Positions 6,765 through 12,709 are shown, counted from the first letter of the stretch. The stretch: 12,709 nt of DNA from DAOSEK01 sp035363095 (GCA_035363095.1 DAOSEK010000026.1:1-12709), one strand, 5' to 3'. The notes: generated by a model not told the origin, from the letters alone. A program made the numbers and translations.

Positions 6765-9715
6765 AACTTGCCTTCTATTTCTTTTAACTCTTCAAAGAAT
6801 CTTTTAATAGTTTTCACAATGTGCTCATTTTGGGTAGAAAGGATTTCTGATAATTTTGATATAATTATCTCATCACTCTCATTAAGTTCCTTTTTGCTAT
6901 CTAAAACAAAAATAGACTTATCAACATCTTTAGTGGATTTAAGAGCTTTTTTTGCCTTCTTCCACTTTGAAAAGAGCTCTTCAACCCGTGAAACAAGTTG
7001 CTCTCTTTTGCAATCCAAAACATCAATTGCTTCATTAATAATATTTCCTTTCTTTTCAATAAGTTCTTTAGCAACCTTGCCTGCACAATATTCTATTCTC
7101 ACAATCCCATCTTGAATCTTTGTTGATCCAATAATCTTAATAACCTCCTCTTCAGAGGTATTGTTTAAGTGGGTTCCTCCACACGCTTCAACATCAAAAC
7201 CTTCAATCTCTACAATCCTTAAATGTGTTCCAGGAACAGCTCCGCCTTGATAAATCCTAAATCCAAATTTACTTTCTGCTTCTGCTCTTGGAATAACGTA
7301 TTTTCTAATCTCTCTTTTCTCACTAACAATCTGGTTAGCAACACGTTCTATCTCAAGAATCTCTTTATCACTCAAAGGATCAAAATGAGTAATATCAAGC
7401 CTTCCTTTATTAATCGACTTAGAAGCGCCTGCTTGCCAGATATGATCTCCTAAGACTCTTCTTGCAGATCCATTTACTATGTGTGCTGCAGTGTGATGTT
7501 GAGTTAATAAAAGACGTCTTTCAAAATCAATCTGGCCTTTTATTTCTTCAGTTATAGAGCTTTTTAACAACACCTCTTCTTTGGCTTTTTGGTCTTTCAT
7601 ATCTTCAATTCTAAAGCTTTTTAACAAAGCCTCTTCTTTGGCTTTTATTTTGTGAACAATTACATTCTCTTGCTTAAAGACATCTATTACATCATATTTA
7701 ATCCCATTTTTATCGATAAGAATTCCCACATCATGTGCCTGTCCTCCAGAAGTAGGATAAAATGCAGTCCTATCCAAAACCAAGAATTCTCCCTTTTGAT
7801 ATAAAACCTTGGCGTTGAAATTCACATTGCTATAATCACTTAAATATAGCTTTTCAGTGTCCATCAGTTTTGGTAGGTTCAACTCAACATTTCTTTTAGT
7901 AGAATTCACATTGTTTTCTTTATCATCCTCACCGTTATCATAAGAGTTTTTATCTTTCGTCTTGTTTTGTTTTTCGTGTCTTTGAGAAACAAGAGCAAAA
8001 AAGTTCTGAGGAATCAAATCTTGAGAGATTATAGAAATATTCTTATTTAAATCGTTTAGTGTTCCTCTCTTTTTTATACATTCAATAATCTCTTCAGGCC
8101 TGACCCCAAAGCTATCATAATACTCAATGTATAAATCCAAAAGAGAAACCATTTTCTGTGAATCATTAGCATGTTTCTCAATATGCTTTGTAATATTTTC
8201 AGAAAGCACTGGAATTAAACTTTCCTTCTTCCTTTTACTATCAACATACTTCCTCTCTTCAACACTCAATATCTTTTTTACAGTTGGAAGCGACTCCAAA
8301 AGTTCAGGATATTCATCTTCAAGTGATTTTGCATGTATCTCTGAAAGCTCATCAAACCTGACATTCTTCCATTTATACTCTTCAATAAAATCCCTTGCTC
8401 TTCGATAAATTGTCCTAAGATTATATCCCCCTCCAACATTTGAAGGAAGTGCACTATCACTTAACGCATAAAGAAGGGTTCTTGAATGCTCAGCAATAGC
8501 ATTAATAGCAATCCATTTAGAAACTGTATCTTTAAGAACATTAACATCACACTTAATTTTTTTAGAAATCTCAAGCCATACCTTATTTAGATCATCAATT
8601 TCATCAGTTGTTAAAAGCCCTGAATATGGAGTGAATTTCTCAATTATCTTACTGCTTTTTTCATCAGGTGAAAAACCTGTTTTTGCCTTGAGATACTCCA
8701 AAGCCTTTGGCATAATAATATCATAACTTGATGGAAGCCCGCTCAAAAACCAAGAACATCTCTCTTGACCCATTCCCATGTCAAGAACTTTAATCTTTAA
8801 ATCCTTAAGGCCATTTGAACCTATCTCATAAGAAGTATATACCTGATTTCCAATCTCAAGCCCGCCAGAAAAGAACTCAAGACAGGCTCCAACATTACCT
8901 CCCCCCGCCCAGGAATCTTCATGGATTACAATCTCGTTTGGGGACAAGCCCATTTTGATAATGAACCAATCAAGATAATCCTTAAAATACTGGCTTTGTT
9001 TAAACTCTTCTTTTGGTAAGAACGCATGCTGTCCTATCATTGTAAACCCAGTATAATGCCTGCCAGTAACCCCTACATTGTCAATGTCCCCAAACCTTAA
9101 ACATATTTGTGGCACAACAAGCTTTGGAGCGGGGGGAGGCATCTCTCCTGAAACTACATAAGGTTGAAAATCAGTAATTGATGCGATTGTGAATTCAACT
9201 GTAGGATTCCACCTTGCAACTACAGGGTATCTTTTGATAGGTTTATATCCATATTTTGAAAAAAGGTCTGAAAATTCATCCCAAACCCTTGTAAAACTCA
9301 TCTGAACATTTCTTTTTTTGCCTATGAAAAGATAACCGCCCTCACAAGAAGTGTCTCCACACACGTCCTTATCTCGTTCTTTTGTAGCCCAAAAAAATCT
9401 TGAACATTTCTTGCATTTGTGCCTTTCAAAGCCAAGCTCCTTCATAATCTTTGTAGGATAATATTTATCAGGGTCACTATCGGTCCACTTCTTAAATATT
9501 TTTTTAAGTTCTTTATCGCTTGGCATTTTATTGAACTTGAAATCTGAACTGTTAGAATCGGTGCTCAAATGATTAGTCTTTAGTGAATTTTCATTTTCAA
9601 ACAAAACCTTATCCACACAAACTTTATTTTTTAATGGATTTTCATCTTTTAGATAATTTTTTTCAGAGGTATTGATGATATCTTGTTTATTTTTTTTCAG
9701 TTTTATTCTTTCCAC
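6758..9715 (-). CDS. alaS: Alanyl-tRNA synthetase, archaeal type
   Basis: A 985-residue chain that attaches alanine to tRNA-Ala. The archaeal N-terminal zinc site is C101, C104, C119, C124 (CKKC...CGDTSC). Class II motifs follow, including ICLRFGDIDNVG and motif 3 GMGQER (314-319). The editing domain has HTAAH (H741, H745) and CGGTH (C845, H849), so serine proofreading looks intact. Oddities: a 63-residue Lys/Asn/Ser-rich extension precedes the usual start MPSDKELKKIF (Met64, codon 9524-9526). A charged insertion of about 40 residues lies between the synthetase and editing parts. Residues 691-709 and 710-728 are a tandem duplication. The C-terminal globular C-Ala domain seems missing, as the chain ends about 60 residues after the coiled helix ELFSKWKKAKKAL. 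I keep the GTG at 9715 because a TATA box is placed for a leaderless start there and no ribosome site precedes Met64. The chain ends inside repeat copy B. Confidence 0.93.
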   Translation of the reverse strand: MERIKLKKNKQDIINTSEKNYLKDENPLKNKVCVDKVLFENENSLKTNHLSTDSNSSDFKFNKMPSDKELKKIFKKWTDSDPDKYYPTKIMKELGFERHKCKKCSRFFWATKERDKDVCGDTSCEGGYLFIGKKRNVQMSFTRVWDEFSDLFSKYGYKPIKRYPVVARWNPTVEFTIASITDFQPYVVSGEMPPPAPKLVVPQICLRFGDIDNVGVTGRHYTGFTMIGQHAFLPKEEFKQSQYFKDYLDWFIIKMGLSPNEIVIHEDSWAGGGNVGACLEFFSGGLEIGNQVYTSYEIGSNGLKDLKIKVLDMGMGQERCSWFLSGLPSSYDIIMPKALEYLKAKTGFSPDEKSSKIIEKFTPYSGLLTTDEIDDLNKVWLEISKKIKCDVNVLKDTVSKWIAINAIAEHSRTLLYALSDSALPSNVGGGYNLRTIYRRARDFIEEYKWKNVRFDELSEIHAKSLEDEYPELLESLPTVKKILSVEERKYVDSKRKKESLIPVLSENITKHIEKHANDSQKMVSLLDLYIEYYDSFGVRPEEIIECIKKRGTLNDLNKNISIISQDLIPQNFFALVSQRHEKQNKTKDKNSYDNGEDDKENNVNSTKRNVELNLPKLMDTEKLYLSDYSNVNFNAKVLYQKGEFLVLDRTAFYPTSGGQAHDVGILIDKNGIKYDVIDVFKQENVIVHKIKAKEEALLKSFRIEDMKDQKAKEEVLLKSSITEEIKGQIDFERRLLLTQHHTAAHIVNGSARRVLGDHIWQAGASKSINKGRLDITHFDPLSDKEILEIERVANQIVSEKREIRKYVIPRAEAESKFGFRIYQGGAVPGTHLRIVEIEGFDVEACGGTHLNNTSEEEVIKIIGSTKIQDGIVRIEYCAGKVAKELIEKKGNIINEAIDVLDCKREQLVSRVEELFSKWKKAKKALKSTKDVDKSIFVLDSKKELNESDEIIISKLSEILSTQNEHIVKTIKRFFEELKEIEGKFK
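7532..7645 (-). repeat. 57-bp tandem duplication inside alaS
   Basis: Two 57-bp units (7589-7645 and 7532-7588) encode KAKEEALLKSFRIEDMKDQ and KAKEEVLLKSSITEEIKGQ. The period is exactly 19 codons, so the frame is kept. Stretches such as CCTCTTCTTTGGCTTTT are identical in both units, which points to a fairly recent duplication. It lies just before the editing-site HTAAH helix, in a linker that normally is short. Confidence 0.8.
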
Positions 9716-9736
9716 AATATCACTTTGTAATATGTT

Positions 9737-9754
9737 TTTTTAAACTTATTTAAA
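9737..9754 (-). promoter_or_regulatory. TATA-like boxes for alaS
   Basis: Two overlapping candidates read on the minus strand are TTTAAATA (9747-9754) and TTTAAAAA (9737-9744). They predict starts near 9724 and 9714, that is within 10 bases of the GTG at 9715, supporting a leaderless or nearly leaderless message. Confidence 0.4.
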
Positions 9755-9890
9755 ATTAATGGTTATTCAAATCTAAGTTAAATTCTTTAAATTTTAATTG
9801 ACCTTTAGGTTTAAGCTAGATTTTACACTTCATTATTATCTTATATTTTCTTATTATAATAAAATATTTTCATATTATATAGTTTTGATT

Positions 9891-10042
9891 AATAGAAAAG
9901 AATACCTTGTTTTTCAACACGAAAACTCAGTACGCTTTTTTGTAATCAACAACCTCGTTTTAATACAGCTGATGCTTTTATATTACCAACATGCCTTGAT
10001 ATTACCAACATACTTCGCCCTTTAGAGCGAGGTTGTTGATTT
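9891..10042 (+). repeat. Module M, copy 2
   Basis: Homologous to 6539-6670. The inverted repeat is longer here: a perfect 14 bases (9944-9957 with 10028-10041). The loop holds a 19-base tandem duplication carrying ATATTACCAACAT twice (9980-9992 and 9999-10011). The small hairpin next to the right arm is kept with changed bases (TTCGC...GCGAG, against TC-G-ACCCT...AGGGTGA in copy 1). Directly followed by repeat R copy C. Confidence 0.7.
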
Positions 10043-10180
10043 GATGAAATCCAGTTCATTCGCATTCTTTGGTCTTGAGGTTTATTCTTGAGGCAAAAAG
10101 TTTGAATAGAGGGGTTAATGCAAGGATTAACTTTGACTATTCGCGAAATACTTCGGCATTTATGCCGAGGTTTTTCATTT
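10043..10180 (+). repeat. Repeat R, copy C
   Basis: Starts GATGAAATCCAGTTCATTC and ends TTTTTCATTTCATG. It carries AAAAGTTTGAATAGA and GCAAGGATTAAC, an 8-base palindrome TTCGCGAA (10140-10147), and the clearest terminal hairpin: arms 10151-10158 and 10163-10170, 8 pairs with one G-T, loop TTTA, then five T. CTTGAGG also occurs twice (about 10073 and 10087), a small local duplication. Confidence 0.8.
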
Positions 10181-10310
10181 CATGAAATCCAGTTCATTCG
10201 CATATTTTAATCTTTTGGTGCAAAATAAAAATAGATGGACTCATATAACAATTATCCTTGAATTATCTAGCGATATACCTTCTAGTATTTATGCTTGAAG
10301 GTTTTCATTT
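10181..10310 (+). repeat. Repeat R, copy D (diverged)
   Basis: The first 25 bases match copy C and the last 20 match the other copies, but the middle is diverged. The structure is kept: TATC/GATA (10264-10267 with 10272-10275), then an 11-base-pair hairpin with one mismatch (10277-10287 with 10292-10302), loop TTTA, then T. The unit is 130 bp, head to tail with C and E. Confidence 0.7.
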
Positions 10311-10440
10311 CATGAAATCCTCTTTCATTCGCATACTTTGGTTTTGAGGCCGAAAGTTTGAATATATAGATTCATTTAACGATTAACCTCGATTATCCTA
10401 AAGATACCTCAGTATTTGTGCCGAGGTTTTTAATTTATAA
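10311..10440 (+). repeat. Repeat R, copy E
   Basis: CATGAAATCC, TTCATTCGCATACTTTGG, GAGGCCGAAAGTTTGAATA and GATTAACCTCGATTATC are present in order. Hairpins: TATC/GATA (10394-10397 with 10403-10406) and ACCTCAGTA/TGCCGAGGT (10406-10414 and 10419-10427) with loop TTTG, followed by five T. The tail motif GAAGGTTTTTCATTTATAA is repeated once more just after, at about 10441. Confidence 0.75.
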
Positions 10441-10522
10441 GAAGGTTTTTCATTTATAAATTAGACTTTTGTATTGTTTTTTATCACTTGTATTGTCTTT
10501 TATCAATCAAAAAATAAAAATC

Positions 10523-10530
10523 TTTTTAAA
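10523..10530 (+). promoter_or_regulatory. TATA box for tRNA-Cys
   Basis: TTTTTAAA is centred 27-28 bases before the first tRNA base, with an A-rich stretch just upstream where the TFB element would lie. This is the expected archaeal spacing. Confidence 0.6.
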
Positions 10531-10553
10531 CTAAAGTAAAAGTCCTATTCAGT

Positions 10554-10626
10554 GGAGGCGTAGCCAAGTGGCTAAGGCGATCGGCTGCAGACCGATTATT
10601 CTTGGGTTCAAGTCCCAACGCCTCCT
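10554..10626 (+). tRNA. tRNA-Cys (anticodon GCA)
   Basis: A 73-base cloverleaf with every stem intact. The acceptor is GGAGGCG with CGCCTCC. The D arm is GCC...GGC. The anticodon stem is ATCGG/CCGAT around CTGCAGA (anticodon GCA). The variable loop has 5 bases. The T stem is TTGGG/CCCAA around TTCAAGT. The discriminator base is T (U73), the identity base for cysteine. CCA is not encoded and no intron is present. The gene lies between repeat R copies E and F with its own promoter. Confidence 0.97.
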
Positions 10627-10631
10627 CATCA

Positions 10632-10672
10632 TTTTAAGGTTTTCTTTTGAAGATTTTGCCTTATATTTTTCT
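10632..10672 (+). terminator. T-rich stretch after tRNA-Cys
   Basis: Several T-runs of four to five follow the tRNA within 45 bases, without a hairpin. They are plausible as the transcript end in archaea but weak in AT-rich DNA. Confidence 0.35.
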
Positions 10673-10690
10673 TATTGACTCTTTAACTTT

Positions 10691-10797
10691 TCATTTTTCA
10701 AGCCGAAAGTTTGAATAGACGGATTATGCAAGGATTAACCTTGACTACTCGCGAGATATCTGGAGCATTTATGCTGAGTTTTTTCAGTCTTTTTTTG
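10691..10797 (+). repeat. Repeat R, copy F (5'-truncated)
   Basis: It begins at TCATTTTTCAAGCCGAAAGTTTGAA and lacks the GAAATCC...GCATACTTTGG block. It has GCAAGGATTAACC, a CTCGCGAG palindrome (10748-10755) matching TTCGCGAA of copy C with both outer bases changed, and AGCA-TTTA-TGCT before six T. The last hairpin is shorter than in other copies. Confidence 0.7.
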
Positions 10798-10799
10798 AA

Positions 10800-11050
10800 A
10801 ACCTTTATAACTAACTCAATATAACTACAACCTTAAAGAATAGACTTTGAAAATTAAGAATACAAGATTAAGAATACTTATTAATAGTTTTAAATGTCTT
10901 AACATTTTATTGATAAAAAAGTAGGTTTGAACTAATTGAAATAATCCTTCCTTTTATGTATTAAATATTTTAGTGATAAAAAAATATCATTTAAATGTGT
11001 TGAGATATTTATTACGGCTTAAAAATAATTATTATACGTTTATTATGCCT
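10800..11050. other. Gene-free AT-rich stretch
   Basis: Nothing recognisable apart from a small direct repeat of ATTAAGAATAC near 10854-10881. No promoter-gene pair, RNA gene or repeat R copy is seen. Confidence 0.5.
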
Positions 11051-11197
11051 TTGTTATATGTATGGCTTTTGTTATATGTATGGCTTTTGTTATATGTATG
11101 GCTTTTGTTATATGTATGGCTTTTGTTATATGTATGACTTTTGTTATATGTATGACTTTTGTTATATGTATGACTTTTGTTATATGTATATTGTATG
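11050..11197 (+). repeat. 18-bp minisatellite, about eight units
   Basis: GTTATATGTATGGCTTTT repeats exactly every 18 bases from 11053 (units at 11053, 11071, 11089, 11107, 11125, 11143, 11161, and a partial at 11179). The early units read GGCT and the last three full ones GACT, so a variant unit was itself amplified. The strand is strongly T/G-rich. Frames through it read only as the repeat translated (MYGFCY and so on) and have no ribosome site, so I do not call a gene. Confidence 0.9.
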
Positions 11198-11245
11198 TGT
11201 GTGTTTGTTATATGTTTATAAGAATTATATTCAAATTATATCAGC

Positions 11246-11349
11246 TGAACTTGTATTACCTGAACTTGTATTACCTGAACTTGTATTAATTAAACTTATA
11301 TTCAATGAAATTATACTCCATAAACTTATACTCAATGTGTAATACTCAA
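11246..11349 (+). repeat. 15-bp degenerate minisatellite, six to seven units
   Basis: TGAACTTGTATTACC occurs at 11246 and 11261, then TGAACTTGTATTAAT at 11276. Progressively changed units follow at 11291, 11306, 11321 and a 14-base one at 11336. Unit length and sequence differ from the adjacent 18-bp array, so the two expanded independently. Confidence 0.8.
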
Positions 11350-11579
11350 TGTGTATTATATGCTTTGTAAACGTTTGGTAAACTTAGTAAATACATAGTA
11401 AATATATGATAAATATATTTAGTAAATATGCAACAAACACTCGGTAGATACTTATTACATACACATTACATACTTGTTACATATTTATTAGACGTAGTAA
11501 ATATTTATTAAGAAACAATGTAACTGCATGATTTAATTAGGTTTTAAAGATAATAAAGATAATATGTTTAGCTTAATGG
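11350..11579. other. Intergenic stretch rich in GTAAATA-type short repeats
   Basis: (A)GTAAA(T)A recurs at irregular 10-17-base spacing between about 11367 and 11500, mixed with TTACATA motifs. It looks like a decayed tandem array continuing the minisatellite block. No gene is seen. Confidence 0.45.
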
Positions 11580-11587
11580 TTTAAATT
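11580..11587 (+). promoter_or_regulatory. TATA box for trmI
   Basis: TTTAAATT is centred 25 bases before the GTG at 11608 and 34 before the ATG at 11617. No ribosome site is present, so the message is probably leaderless or nearly so. Confidence 0.45.
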
Positions 11588-11616
11588 CAAGTAAAAAACA
11601 ATTTAGAGTGATATTT

Positions 11617-12363
11617 ATGGAATATAAATTACTAAAATCGGAAAAAGGGAAATCATTTTTGTTAAAGGATTTTACAAAAGATTTCTCTACACATCTTGGA
11701 ATGATCAGAAAAGAAGATTTACTAAAAGCTAAATCTGGGGATATTATTAAGACAAATAAAGGCGAGAAGTTCTTAGTTGAAACCCCTAATTTTTATGACC
11801 TTTTTAAAAAAATCAAAAGAAAAGCACAGATTATTACACTTAAAGACATTGGTGCAATAATTGCAAATACCTTAGTTGGCCCACAATCATTTTGCGTGGA
11901 TGCAGGTAGTGGAACGGGAGCTCTTTGTTGCATTCTTTCAAGATATGTAAAAAAAGTAGTTTCTTTTGATATTAGAAAAGACCACCAAGATATTGCTATT
12001 GCAAATGCTAATTATCTGGGGATTGAGAATATACAATTTCGACTTGGCAATATTTTTGAACATGAAAATATTAATGAAAAAGATGTTGATCTTTTAACAC
12101 TTGATGTAACAACTCCTTGGGAAGCGATAAAAACAGCAGATAAAATCTTAAAAGTTGGTGGTTTTGTTGCATCCTATTCTCCTTCAATAACTCAAAACGA
12201 AAGATTTGTTGATCAGATTAATCAATCAAAAACTATAGAATATCAAAAAACTATTGAAATAATAGAAAGGGAATGGGAAGTGGAAGGCCAAAGGGTTTTA
12301 AGACCTGTAATGAGAGGAATATTGCATACTGGATTTATATCGTTTGCAAAAAAAATACGTTAA
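11617..12363 (+). CDS. trmI: tRNA (adenine-N1)-methyltransferase, TrmI family
   Basis: A 248-residue protein from the ATG at 11617; the frame is open to a GTG at 11608, which the TATA spacing permits. The N-terminal small beta domain has STHLGMIRKEDLL and the family's hinge KRKAQIITLKDIGAII. The S-adenosylmethionine loop DAGSGTGAL starts at residue 95, followed by VVSFDIRKD (the acidic ribose-binding loop) and LDVTTPWEAI in the place of the family's LDLP.P motif. The end is RPVMRGILHTGFISFAKK. Archaeal TrmI methylates N1 of A57/A58 in the T loop of tRNAs, as a tetramer. Length and all motifs are normal. It stands alone, preceded by the long repeat-rich stretch and followed by gene-poor DNA. 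Confidence 0.9.
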   Translation: MEYKLLKSEKGKSFLLKDFTKDFSTHLGMIRKEDLLKAKSGDIIKTNKGEKFLVETPNFYDLFKKIKRKAQIITLKDIGAIIANTLVGPQSFCVDAGSGTGALCCILSRYVKKVVSFDIRKDHQDIAIANANYLGIENIQFRLGNIFEHENINEKDVDLLTLDVTTPWEAIKTADKILKVGGFVASYSPSITQNERFVDQINQSKTIEYQKTIEIIEREWEVEGQRVLRPVMRGILHTGFISFAKKIR

Positions 12364-12370
12364 CTAATAA

Positions 12371-12494
12371 GGAAAAATCCAATAACTCAAAAGATTATTA
12401 AGATATCTATATTAAAATAAATTTAGTTAGTCTTTATTAAATAAATTCGACTACTCTTTATTGGATTCAAGCAAGTTTAGGAAAAATCCAATAA
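12371..12494 (+). repeat. Direct repeat GGAAAAATCCAATAA downstream of trmI
   Basis: A perfect 15-base motif at 12371-12385 and 12480-12494. The complement-like TATTGGATT lies between them at about 12460. The role is unknown, and it may be by chance in low-complexity DNA. Confidence 0.5.
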
Positions 12495-12640
12495 TCAATT
12501 TGAATAAAATATACATTTCGGATAAAATATTTACCTTCTGATAAAATAGGTTAAAATTTTCGGGTAGATTTTGTTGTTTTTGTTATTTTTGTTATCAATT
12601 TTATGTTATTAATTTCTTGTTAGTATGGTGTTTGCACGAT

Positions 12641-12709
12641 TCAATTGAAGTCTATTTCAGTATCTCCGATAGAAAAATGACTCCTCCCAAGTACTCGAAA
12701 AAAAGCACA
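12641..12709 (-). CDS. Possible 3' end of a minus-strand gene entering from the right edge
   Basis: On the minus strand a frame is open from the edge for 22 codons, ending in TGA at 12641-12643. It reads CAFFRVLGRSHFSIGDTEID then FN. Its composition looks protein-like and the region is less AT-rich than the DNA before it. A competing reading is a plus-strand start at 12677, giving MTPPKYSKKST to the edge, which has no visible ribosome site. Twenty-two codons are too few to decide or to name a family. Confidence 0.25.
   Translation of the reverse strand, partial: CAFFRVLGRSHFSIGDTEIDFN

Noticed and set aside
6762..8408. Several plus-strand frames of 76-117 codons inside alaS
   Set aside because: They are antisense shadows of a well-supported synthetase, rich in Ser, Leu and Phe as expected from reverse-reading Lys/Glu codons.
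9798..10025. A 75-residue frame through module M copy 2
   Set aside because: The first 30 residues are AT-rich intergenic sequence read as Phe/Tyr/Ile, and the frame breaks relative to copy 1 after VINNL.
10043..10440. Copies C, D and E as a CRISPR array
   Set aside because: Units are 130 bp with no short identical repeat and unique 30-40-base spacers, and no cas genes are present.
11050..11197. The 18-bp array as a CRISPR or origin iteron set
   Set aside because: Units abut without spacers, so it is not CRISPR. No initiator gene or known archaeal origin box is seen, so an origin is mentioned only as a possibility.
11058..11342. A 94-residue frame reading MYGFCY repeated, followed by PELVL repeats
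   Set aside because: It is the 18-bp and 15-bp minisatellites translated. Both unit lengths are multiples of three, so any frame stays open. There is no ribosome site or TATA box in place, and another frame is equally open.

Overview
The window is AT-rich archaeal DNA. The evidence is an archaeal-type alanyl-tRNA synthetase with its own N-terminal zinc motif, a separate AlaX editing protein, an archaeal TrmI-type and a Trm-G10-type tRNA methyltransferase, a tRNA-Cys gene with U73 and no encoded CCA, TATA-like boxes about 25 bases before starts, and several apparently leaderless genes. The small, lysine- and asparagine-rich proteins and stand-alone domains would fit a DPANN-type archaeon (Pacearchaeota/Woesearchaeota-like). 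That placement is inference; the window holds no marker that fixes it.

Layout. (1) 1-1091, minus: a DUF362 iron-sulfur protein cut by the left edge. (2) 1092-1467: divergent promoters and repeat copy A. (3) 1468-2416, plus: a short MscS-like channel followed by a very acidic small protein, probably one operon. (4) 2794-4146, plus: an orphan, degenerate ATP-binding domain of the PEP synthase/PPDK family with a charged coiled-coil tail. (5) 4207-5313, minus: a THUMP-Rossmann tRNA guanosine N2-methyltransferase. (6) 5753-6412, plus, and 6758-9715, minus: alaX and alaS, convergent, with repeat copy B between them. (7) 9716-10800: a repeat-rich block (copies C, D, E, then tRNA-Cys, then copy F). 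(8) 10800-11607: gene-free DNA with two unrelated minisatellites. (9) 11617-12363, plus: TrmI. (10) 12364-12709: little visible content, perhaps the tail of a minus-strand gene at the edge.

The genes are mostly about tRNA: charging with alanine (AlaRS), clearing mischarged tRNA-Ala (AlaX), tRNA-Cys itself, and two tRNA base methylations (m2G/m2,2G10 and m1A57/58).

The most unusual feature is an interspersed non-coding repeat family, called R here. Six copies of about 100-140 bp all lie in the same orientation and only between genes. Each ends in a hairpin with a TTTR loop followed by a T-tract. The hairpin arms differ between copies in a compensating way, so the pairing, not the sequence, appears to be conserved. 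Three copies form a head-to-tail array. A second module, M (about 130-150 bp, with its own long inverted repeat), is nested inside one R copy and placed in front of another. I know of no described family matching R or M. AlaRS also carries a 63-residue N-terminal extension, an exact 19-codon-period internal duplication, and a stop codon lying inside the conserved tail of repeat copy B.
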